A stretch of 64,000 bases of DNA from Robertmurraya andreesenii (lineage in GTDB: Bacteria; Bacillota; Bacilli; Bacillales; Cytobacillaceae). A program made the position numbers and the translations under genes. The stretch is from positions 62,001-126,000 of the forward strand of contig NZ_JAUSTU010000001.1 in NCBI RefSeq assembly GCF_030813005.1. Reading direction: 5' to 3'. Below, piece by piece: positions 26,326-32,756 of this stretch (its first letter is position 1; the number at the start of each line of letters is the position of its first letter). A model generated the notes under the pieces. It had not been told where the DNA came from, did no database searches, and saw only the letters and a program-made list of their open reading frames with translations.

Positions 26326-27094
26326 GGTTTTTAATGAGGGGACACCCGATGAAAAAATAGCATTAGATCATGTAAATTTAGTGCTTGAGCCAGGAGACTT
26401 CGTGACCGTTATCGGAAGTAATGGGGCGGGGAAATCCACATTGATGAACATGATTTCTGGAAAGCTCGTGCCTGATGTAGGTGAGGTTAAGATTGATGGA
26501 TCTGATGTTACCAATGTAAAAGAGCATAAGCGTTCAAGGCTGATTGGTCGTGTCTTCCAGGATCCGATGGCTGGAACGGCCCCATCGATGACCATTGAGG
26601 AGAACTTAGCTCTTGCCTATGCAAGAACGAGAGCCCGCGGTCTTAGGCTCGGAGTTTCGAAAAAGAAAAGGGAATTTTTTAAGGAAAAGCTCGAGATTCT
26701 ACACTTAGGTCTTGAGAATCGCTTGCAGGCAAAGGTCGGACTTCTATCTGGAGGGGAACGCCAGGCCTTGTCCCTTTTGATGGCAACCTTTACTGAGCCA
26801 AAAATTTTACTTTTGGATGAGCACACAGCAGCACTGGATCCATCAAGAGCAGAGCTCATCACCCGCTTGACGAAGCAAATTGTCGAGGAATATCAACTAA
26901 CAACTTTAATGGTCACGCATAATATGCAGCAGGCTTTGGAGCTTGGTAATCGATTGATTATGATGGACAAAGGTCAAATTATTTTTGAAGCGAATGAGGA
27001 AGAGAAAAAACAGCTCACCGTTGAAAAGCTCCTCGAGGAATTCCAGCGCATTCGTGGAGAGAAAATGGCGAGCGACCGAGCGGTTTTGATATAA
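26288..27094 (+). CDS. ABC transporter ATP-binding protein (TrpZ-like)
   Basis: A roughly 268-residue ABC ATPase with GSNGAGKST, signature LSGGERQA and Walker B ILLLDEHTAALDP (COG1101 type). The gene overlaps the permease gene. GTG 26288 opens the frame; TTG 26300, with GGTGAG just upstream, would give a protein starting LQLRQIYKVF like most family members. It is the third component of the uptake system with the two preceding genes. Confidence 0.82.
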   Translation: MVRALLQLRQIYKVFNEGTPDEKIALDHVNLVLEPGDFVTVIGSNGAGKSTLMNMISGKLVPDVGEVKIDGSDVTNVKEHKRSRLIGRVFQDPMAGTAPSMTIEENLALAYARTRARGLRLGVSKKKREFFKEKLEILHLGLENRLQAKVGLLSGGERQALSLLMATFTEPKILLLDEHTAALDPSRAELITRLTKQIVEEYQLTTLMVTHNMQQALELGNRLIMMDKGQIIFEANEEEKKQLTVEKLLEEFQRIRGEKMASDRAVLI

Positions 27095-27158
27095 TAAACT
27101 TGGATCTTTTCCTAAATATTGTTATTATTAAGAATAATAATTTGATAAAACGTTGAAG

Positions 27159-27187
27159 GGTGCTGCTAGGCTTAGGTCTGCAGCACC
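27159..27187 (+). terminator. Possible terminator after the TrpZ-like gene
   Basis: GGTGCTGC (27159-27166) and GCAGCACC (27180-27187) form an 8-bp stem, followed only by TTATTG. A weak terminator at best. Confidence 0.4.
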
Positions 27188-27204
27188 TTATTGATGGTTG
27201 GATG

Positions 27205-27279
27205 CCCGTGAGGCAAGAAAAAGTCGCCGACTGGGAACCAAATCATTAGAATCGTACCCGTGAGTCAAGCAATAGTCGC
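27205..27279 (+). repeat. Pair of 23-base direct repeats
   Basis: Units at 27205-27227 and 27257-27279 both read CCCGTGAGnCAAGnAAnAGTCGC, with three differences in 23 positions and a start-to-start distance of 52. They lie between the TrpZ-like gene and azlC. Only two units are seen, so this is not a CRISPR array. Confidence 0.65.
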
Positions 27280-27326
27280 TTCATCACAAAAATATTATAC
27301 ATAGAAGAAATTTGGAGGGAGAATGT

Positions 27327-28058
27327 ATGCCGGATATTGCATTACATAAATCAGGAACGGAATTTAGACGCGGCTCTCAAGCAGGTGTTAGCATTGCAAT
27401 AGGTTATTTTCCTGTTGCACTGACATTTGGTTTGCTCGCGAAAACAACTGGGTTATCCATTGGGGAAACACTCCTAATGAGCTTGGTCGTGTATGCTGGT
27501 GCCGCCCAATATATTTCTTTAAGTCTATTAACCTTAGGAACAGGAGCATTTGAAATTGTCCTAACAACCTTTATCGTCAACATTCGTCATTTTCTCATGT
27601 CTGCTTCCCTAAATGAAAAAAGTGAACCGGATCATTCACTGACAAAGGCTGCTTATGCATTCGGAATTACAGACGAGACCTTTTCCGTTGCCGCAGTAAA
27701 GGAAGGAACGGTTTCAGCTGGCTATATGTTTGGCCTCAACCTAATCGCTTATTTAAGCTGGGGTGTCTTCTCTGGAATTGGTTATGTCGTGGGTGCCAGC
27801 CTGCCGCAAACCCTTCAAGAAAGCATGTCCGTTGCCTTGTATGCAATGTTTGTTGGCCTGTTAGTGCCTTCAATGAAAAAAGGGTTAAAGGTAGTATTTT
27901 TAGCTTCTTTAGCAGCCGTTTTTAACACCATATTTACGCTGACAAATGTTTTATCTACCGGCTGGGCCATCGTCATCGCAACTTTGCTTTCAGCCGTTAT
28001 CGTTGAGCTTATTGAGTTGATAAAGGGTAATAGGAGGGGGAATATGCATGACAAGTGA
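27327..28058 (+). CDS. azlC: AzlC-family amino-acid exporter subunit
   Basis: A 243-residue membrane protein with about six helices and the AzlC motif VYAGAAQYISLSLL and TTFIVNIRHFLMSASL. AzlC with AzlD exports branched-chain amino acids (and analogues such as 4-azaleucine). ATG 27327 is preceded by GGAGGGAG; the TTG-started longer frame runs through that SD. It overlaps azlD by 11 bases. Confidence 0.88.
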   Translation: MPDIALHKSGTEFRRGSQAGVSIAIGYFPVALTFGLLAKTTGLSIGETLLMSLVVYAGAAQYISLSLLTLGTGAFEIVLTTFIVNIRHFLMSASLNEKSEPDHSLTKAAYAFGITDETFSVAAVKEGTVSAGYMFGLNLIAYLSWGVFSGIGYVVGASLPQTLQESMSVALYAMFVGLLVPSMKKGLKVVFLASLAAVFNTIFTLTNVLSTGWAIVIATLLSAVIVELIELIKGNRRGNMHDK

Positions 28059-28353
28059 AATGGTTTGGATGATTATTGGAATGGGGGTTGTCACCTATAT
28101 CCCACGAATGCTCCCCTTTGTTCTATTCCGCGGCAAGGAGCTGCCTGAGTTTTTGCAGGGAATATTAAAAAATGTTCCCTATGCCACATTAGGAGCACTT
28201 ATTTTCCCAGGTATCTTTTTTATCCAGGAGGATATTTGGTATGGAGTTCTCGGAGCCGCTGCTGCTTTTCTCATCGCTTATCTCGGTGCGAACGTGATTG
28301 TTGTCGTCTTAGGTTCCATAGCTGTATTATCCCTATATTCTTTTATTTTTTAG
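28048..28353 (+). CDS. azlD: AzlD-family small membrane subunit
   Basis: A 101-residue protein with four hydrophobic segments and the AzlD motif TYIPRMLPFVLF. It begins inside azlC and is translationally coupled, with AGGAGGGGG 5-8 bases ahead of ATG 28048. It forms the exporter with AzlC. Confidence 0.88.
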   Translation: MTSEMVWMIIGMGVVTYIPRMLPFVLFRGKELPEFLQGILKNVPYATLGALIFPGIFFIQEDIWYGVLGAAAAFLIAYLGANVIVVVLGSIAVLSLYSFIF

Positions 28354-28388
28354 CTGATTTCGATTAGGAATCAGCTAATTATTTTTTG
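28351..28388 (+). terminator. Terminator after azlD
   Basis: TAGCTGATT (28351-28359, including the stop codon) pairs with AATCAGCTA (28369-28377), followed by ATTATTTTTT. Confidence 0.75.
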
Positions 28389-28470
28389 GAATGCTAATAA
28401 TGGTTCTAATTATTTTTTTTATAACTAAAATGATATTAGATAGGTTGTACATAATACGAGGGGGAGTGGA

Positions 28471-29748
28471 ATGGCTAGAAAAATTGGTTTATACGGAATG
28501 ATTGCATATTTTCTCTATGCGTTATTCTTTTACTGGTACTTGTTTTATTTTTCAAATACAAGCCTACCCTTTGAGTATGAAGGAACGCAGGCTGATCCAG
28601 CTACATTCCTGAATGCCCGTGAGCTCATGCTTAGTGAAGAATATTCGAAAATCAGGAACTTATTATTTTTCTTGAGCACGCCGTTCGAGTGGCTGTTTTA
28701 TTTGATCATACTGATCACTGGGTTATCTAATGCTTTCAAAAAATGGGCCGGACAATCCTCCAAATATAAAATGGTTCAAACGGCCATTTATACGATTTGG
28801 CTATCTTTTTTTGCTTTTGTGGCCACCTTTCCACTTAGCTATATTAGCTATTCGTTATCAAAATCCTACAATATTTCGACGCAATCCTTTCCTTCGTGGA
28901 TGAAGGATGAATTAATTGATTTCTGGCTGAGCTTTGGGACGATGTTCATTATTGTGACAGTGGTCTATTGGTTGATGAAAAAGAGTAAAAAAAGATGGTG
29001 GCTGTATGCATGGGGCCTGTCTGTACCTTTTACATTATTTATTATGTTCTTGCAGCCCGTCGTCATCGACCCGCTTTATAATGACTTTTATCCGTTGAAG
29101 GACAAGCAGCTGGAAGCGAAAATTTTAGAACTAGCCAGCAAGGCGAATATCCCTGCCGAGCATGTATTTGAAGTCAATATGGCGGAAAAGACCAATTCCT
29201 TAAATGCCTATGTGACTGGTATTGGTTCGAACTCTCGGATTGTTCTTTGGGATACGACTTTAAATCGGCTAAGTGACGATCAGATTCTTTTTATCATGGC
29301 ACATGAAATGGCTCATTACGTTGAGAAGCATCTCTATATTGGAATTGCCGGATATTTGCTGCTTTCCCTTGTTGGACTTTATATCACCGCACGTTTGATG
29401 GAATGGATTGTGAATAAATGGGGAGAGGCTTTAAAAATCCCTGCCGTCAATGATATTCGTTCCTTTCCTCTGTTCCTAATGATTCTCTCGATGTTAATGT
29501 TTGCATCGAGTCCAATCTCGAACTTTGTTTCGCGATACCAGGAATCAAGGGCAGACCATTATGCGATTGAAATGACAAAAAATACGGAGGCTGGGATTAC
29601 TACTTTTCAAGAATTAAGCAGGGCTGGATTGAGCCAGGTGAACCCTCCTTTATTAGTAAAAATTTTTCGCTATGGACACCCAACAATGCTAGAGCGCATT
29701 TCTACGATTGAGGAATATGAACTAAAGACAAGAAGTCAAAAGCAATGA
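28471..29748 (+). CDS. yhfN: M48-family (Ste24-like) membrane metalloprotease YhfN
   Basis: A 425-residue integral membrane protease, almost the length of B. subtilis YhfN. Several N-terminal helices are followed by the zinc motif HEMAH (His278, Glu279, His282), two more helices, and ESRADHYAIEM supplying the third zinc ligand. CAAX-protease-like M48 enzymes cleave membrane or misfolded proteins. The gene stands alone with a strong terminator behind it. Confidence 0.9.
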   Translation: MARKIGLYGMIAYFLYALFFYWYLFYFSNTSLPFEYEGTQADPATFLNARELMLSEEYSKIRNLLFFLSTPFEWLFYLIILITGLSNAFKKWAGQSSKYKMVQTAIYTIWLSFFAFVATFPLSYISYSLSKSYNISTQSFPSWMKDELIDFWLSFGTMFIIVTVVYWLMKKSKKRWWLYAWGLSVPFTLFIMFLQPVVIDPLYNDFYPLKDKQLEAKILELASKANIPAEHVFEVNMAEKTNSLNAYVTGIGSNSRIVLWDTTLNRLSDDQILFIMAHEMAHYVEKHLYIGIAGYLLLSLVGLYITARLMEWIVNKWGEALKIPAVNDIRSFPLFLMILSMLMFASSPISNFVSRYQESRADHYAIEMTKNTEAGITTFQELSRAGLSQVNPPLLVKIFRYGHPTMLERISTIEEYELKTRSQKQ

Positions 29749-29751
29749 AAT

Positions 29752-29782
29752 ATCCCCGTCACAATGACGGGGATTCAAATTT
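29752..29782 (+). terminator. Terminator after yhfN
   Basis: ATCCCCGTCA (29752-29761) and TGACGGGGAT (29765-29774) form a perfect 10-bp stem with a 3-base loop, followed by TCAAATTTTTT. Confidence 0.85.
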
Positions 29783-29814
29783 TTTGGGGGTATAAAGTAG
29801 GATAATAGCTGAAA

Positions 29815-30051
29815 CTAAGTTCCAAATTTTTTGTTGAGCTCCCTATAGCTCCTTGAAAGCTTTAGAAAAGATCCTTCATCTTGTTCATCAATGGCTTTAT
29901 CAATTCGTTTTAAGAGCTTTTCCTTTTCAGACTTTAATAATGCCTCTGATAATATCATATCGATGTATAAATTTAACACATAGGCTTCCTTTGCTCTTTT
30001 GCGATTCATTGCACCGGATTTCATTAATTCTGTATAAGAGTTTTCTTTCAT
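29815..30051 (-). CDS. yhzC: IDEAL-domain small protein, YhzC-like
   Basis: A 78-residue helical, Lys/Glu-rich protein. The C-terminal KRIDKAIDEQDEGSFLKLS fits the IDEAL domain seen in small Bacillaceae proteins. ATG 30051 is preferred: GAGGTG is 6 bases upstream, and GTG 30060 lies in the SD. It is divergent from comK, as yhzC is in B. subtilis, but here an insertion-sequence remnant separates the two. The function is unknown. Confidence 0.75.
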   Translation of the reverse strand: MKENSYTELMKSGAMNRKRAKEAYVLNLYIDMILSEALLKSEKEKLLKRIDKAIDEQDEGSFLKLSRSYRELNKKFGT

Positions 30052-30286
30052 CGAAATCACCTCTGATGCCTTTTTGATATTATATTGGATTTTTAATGAA
30101 CAATCAACAGAATTTTTATAAAATTTAGAAAATAGTTCTCAGGTCTTGAAATTATGACTATTTTTCGAATAAATTACAAATTATAGCAAAAATGGAATAT
30201 TAATTGATATGATGATTTTAACGGCTTTCCGAAAGAAGTCTTCCATCCTCAAGGAATGTGAAGGTGCGAATAGCATTAATGAGTAG

Positions 30287-30480
30287 GTGGGAGATGAATT
30301 ATCCAAGTTCATCAATGCCTATAAGAGTGCAAGTTCTCGATTGATCAAGAGAGACTTTCCGCATATCAGAAAAAAATTTGGAAAGAAATGTTTTGGTCAA
30401 GAAGTTTCTGCCTACTTACAACAGGCGGTGCTCCAATAGATAGCATCAAAAAATATATTGAAAATCAAGGTCAAAAATGA
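30287..30480 (+). pseudogene. tnpA: tnpA (Y1 transposase) fragment, truncated and frameshifted
   Basis: From 30293 one frame reads DELSKFINAYKSASSRLIK then RDFPHIRKKF; from about 30385 a second frame reads EMFWSRSFCLLTTGGAPIDS and KKYIENQGQK to TGA 30478. Joined, these match the C-terminal half of IS200/IS605 TnpA. A one-base loss near 30380 (expected KFWKEMFW) explains the frame change. The N-terminal half with the HUH motif is absent, so the enzyme is dead. Confidence 0.82.
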
Positions 30481-30491
30481 GGTGATTTGAT

Positions 30492-31319
30492 ATGACCAAA
30501 CAAAACAAAGCTTTCAAATTTCGATTGTTACCAAACAAAGAACAATCCGTATTATTAGCTAAGACATTTGGTTGTGTTCGCTTTGTCTACAATAAGATGT
30601 TAGCGGAACGCAAGGAAATTTATGAAAAATTCAAAGACGATAAAGAAATACTTAAAAAACAAAAGTTTCCGACTCCTGCAAAATATAAAGGTGAATTTCC
30701 ATTCCTAAAGGAAGTAGATTCACTAGCCTTAGCGAACGCACAAATCAACCTTCAAACTGCTTATAAGAACTTCTTTGAGGGAAATGCTGAATTTCCAAAG
30801 TTCAAAAACCGTAAAGCAAAACCTCGTTACTATCGTGTCATGTCAGAAAAATTAGCAAAAGCTGGGCGTATTCTATCGAAACGCAAGAAAGGTTCTGCAC
30901 GTTGGAACAGGCAACGACTAGTAGTGGCTAAGTTACATGAGAAAGTGGCGAACCAACGTATGAATTTCCTTCACCATAAGTCAAAAGAATTAGCTTCTAA
31001 TTTCGATGCAGTCGTAATTGAGGACTTGGACATGAAAGGAATGTCTCAAGCCCTTCACTTTGGTAAAAGCGTTCACGACAATGGTTGGGGCATGTTCACT
31101 ACATTCTTATCGTACAAGCTAAAAGAACAAGGGAAACAGCTTGTGAAAATTGATAAATGGTTTCCTTCTACTAAGAAGTGTTCTTGTTGTGGTGCAGAAA
31201 AACCTATGAAACTATCTGATCGCACCTACGATTGTTCATGCGGCTATGTTGCAGAACGCGACTATAATTCAGCAATCAATATCAAAAATGAAGGTATACG
31301 CCTATTAGCGTTATCATAA
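30492..31319 (+). CDS. tnpB: TnpB (IS605 OrfB) with in-frame internal deletion removing RuvC-I
   Basis: 275 residues against the roughly 370-400 usual for TnpB. Residues 1-105 match the N-terminal WED/REC part (FRLLPNKEQ, FGCVRFVYNKML, FPKFKNRKAK); the sequence then jumps to YYRVMSEKLAKAGRILSKRK, which normally lies after RuvC-I. The GIDLG-type motif with the first catalytic Asp is therefore missing, together with about 100 residues. RuvC-II Glu177 (VIEDLDMKGM), the zinc ribbon Cys230/Cys233/Cys248/Cys250 and RuvC-III Asp257 (ERDYNSAINI) remain. The reading frame is intact with a good SD (GAGGTGA). Nuclease activity is not expected. It could be a decaying gene or a repurposed protein; loss of part of the WED region argues for decay. 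Confidence 0.85.
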   Translation: MTKQNKAFKFRLLPNKEQSVLLAKTFGCVRFVYNKMLAERKEIYEKFKDDKEILKKQKFPTPAKYKGEFPFLKEVDSLALANAQINLQTAYKNFFEGNAEFPKFKNRKAKPRYYRVMSEKLAKAGRILSKRKKGSARWNRQRLVVAKLHEKVANQRMNFLHHKSKELASNFDAVVIEDLDMKGMSQALHFGKSVHDNGWGMFTTFLSYKLKEQGKQLVKIDKWFPSTKKCSCCGAEKPMKLSDRTYDCSCGYVAERDYNSAINIKNEGIRLLALS

Positions 31320-31446
31320 GCAACAAAAACTCTTGGAACAAGAGGGTTAGCTCGGTCAGTTTTCGTTGGCTAGTAAAAGCAACGATAAGTCGAGAAGCCC
31401 CCACTTCAAGTAGACCGTAAGGTTAACTAAGTGGGGGGTAGTTCAC
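31320..31446 (+). ncRNA. omegaRNA-like right end of the IS605 element
   Basis: Directly downstream of tnpB there are three hairpins: CTCTTG/CAAGAG (31330-31344), CGTTG/CAACG (31364-31384) and CCCCCACTT/AAGTGGGGG (31398-31437), then GTAGTTCAC. This arrangement at a tnpB 3' end is where TnpB guide RNAs are made, with the guide read from the flanking DNA, here the comK leader. Expression has not been shown. Confidence 0.6.
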
Positions 31447-31497
31447 CTCTGTGAATAATAATAAACGTAGTTATTTAATTGAAAAGGAGCTGAAAAA

Positions 31498-32046
31498 ATG
31501 GACAATGGAGGAAAGTTAATTAAGGAATATAAAATTAATGCTTCTACAGTTGCTGTGTTACCAATTTTATATGGAAACAGGATTTTCTCAAAAATTTTTG
31601 ATTTAGGTAAAGGAGCAATTTCCCCATTTAAGCCGATGGATATTGTGAAAGAAAGCTGCATGAACAATGGAAGTACATATGAAGGAAGGAAAATGGCGGC
31701 CAGAAGATTTATCGGGACCGTTCATAAAGTCCCTATTGCGATTTCCCCGCTTATCTATCTTTTCCCAACGACATCTCCTGAAAATCCCCACTGCATTTGG
31801 ATAGCGTATGACCATGTTATCGATTATAAAAAGGGTGAACTTAATTGTATGACAATTGTAGAGTTCAGCAATAATCAACTCATCCCGATCCCCATTTCAC
31901 CAAGTTCCTTCAAAAATCAGTTAGTCCGCACCATGATGCTCAAAACCAAATTATCAAAGATGACAAGTGTAGAACATTCTAATTCTATTTACACAAGTGA
32001 AGCTGGGATACAGCTGTCAGCTGAAAATCAACAGAAATATTACTAG
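31498..32046 (+). CDS. comK: Competence transcription factor ComK
   Basis: A 182-residue ComK. Matching blocks to B. subtilis ComK include the N-terminal YKINASTVAVLPI, STYEGRKMAARRFIGTVHK, IYLFPTTSPENPHCIWI and the C-terminal half ISPSSFKNQLVRTMMLKTKL. ComK activates DNA-uptake genes by binding AT-boxes (AAAAN5TTTT) and its own promoter. SD AAAAGGAG precedes ATG 31498. An IS605 right end stops 51 bases upstream, and no AT-box was seen in that 51-base gap, so its normal promoter may be displaced upstream of the element or lost. Confidence 0.9.
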   Translation: MDNGGKLIKEYKINASTVAVLPILYGNRIFSKIFDLGKGAISPFKPMDIVKESCMNNGSTYEGRKMAARRFIGTVHKVPIAISPLIYLFPTTSPENPHCIWIAYDHVIDYKKGELNCMTIVEFSNNQLIPIPISPSSFKNQLVRTMMLKTKLSKMTSVEHSNSIYTSEAGIQLSAENQQKYY

Positions 32047-32065
32047 TAATGGGTCCGCCAGAATT

Positions 32066-32455
32066 CTAAGACGATTCTTTGACATCGATAGGTGAAGGAT
32101 TGTTCATTCGGTTTAAGTAAAATCCCATTAGTTCCTGTACTTTATTGCGTATCCTTGGATTGAAATAGCTATGGTGCTCCTCATAGCCTTTATAGAGAAA
32201 TGTGTACATGGTAAATGCTTCGTCCCGCTTCAATTCAAACACCTTAAGATGATTTTTTCTCATATATTGCTTGACCTGCGATAATTCCGCTTGAATGGTT
32301 TTCATAGCTTCTTCAACAAGGTTGACATAAGGGTCCTTAAGTTTAAAGGGACTTTGATTAAAAACAGTTAAATCTCTACTAAGAATAGTGAGGACCATTG
32401 GCAAATAGATCGCCTTCTCAATGACATCTCGATCTTCCTCAGGGATTCTTGTCAT
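32066..32455 (-). CDS. yhjD: YhjD-like conserved hypothetical protein
   Basis: A 129-residue helical protein without signal or membrane segments. The N-terminal MTRIPEEDRDVIEKAIYLPM appears characteristic. It lies between comK and the yhjE-sipV pair, the place of yhjD in B. subtilis. ATG 32455 follows AAAGGAG at a normal distance; the longer form from 32461 would start inside the SD spacing. The function is unknown; orthology is inferred from position and sequence recall. Confidence 0.65.
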   Translation of the reverse strand: MTRIPEEDRDVIEKAIYLPMVLTILSRDLTVFNQSPFKLKDPYVNLVEEAMKTIQAELSQVKQYMRKNHLKVFELKRDEAFTMYTFLYKGYEEHHSYFNPRIRNKVQELMGFYLNRMNNPSPIDVKESS

Positions 32456-32505
32456 AACCATTCTCCTTTAAAATTTGATTCTATTTAAGTGTGGAGCATA
32501 ATACC

Positions 32506-32575
32506 GCCTTCTGTGTATGGGTTCATTTACGTTATTCGTACCGAATAAAACTCATTCACAGCATACACAGAAGGC
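32506..32575 (-). repeat. Structured dispersed repeat, copy 2 (inverted relative to copy 1)
   Basis: Perfect 14-bp arms GCCTTCTGTGTATG (32506-32519) and CATACACAGAAGGC (32562-32575). Read on the minus strand, the core GAATGAGTTTTATTCGGTAC continues as in copy 1, with the same TATTCG-GTA-CGAATA hairpin and AATGAA end. It lies in the gap between yhjD and the S9 peptidase gene. Confidence 0.75.
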
Positions 32576-32756
32576 TATATCAGCATTGAACAATAATATA
32601 GTTTAAAAAAGGAACAAACGTTCGTATTTATTTTATTAAAATTATATGTATTTGACAAGTAATTATGCTTCATTAATAAAAAATTTTATTAAAAAGGCAG
32701 GAGAAATTATTTCAAGTATCGAAATAATCAAAAGGCTAAAATGAAGGAGGATATAT

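Larger units (their letters stand above)
30287..31446 (+). mobile_element. Decayed IS200/IS605-family element between yhzC and comK
   Basis: The element comprises a tnpA fragment, a tnpB with an internal deletion, and a characteristic right end with a CCCCCACTT/AAGTGGGGG hairpin ending near TTCAC (31442-31446). The left end was not identified, so the left limit is that of the tnpA fragment. There are no inverted repeats or target duplication, as expected for this family. The right end lies only 51 bases before the comK start codon. Confidence 0.8.

Noticed and set aside
27205..27279. Possible CRISPR array
   Set aside because: Only two imperfect units, no further repeats and no cas genes in the window.
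30061..30250. ComK AT-boxes (AAAAN5TTTT) in the yhzC side of the gap
   Set aside because: Several A- and T-runs are present but none has the correct 5-base spacing.
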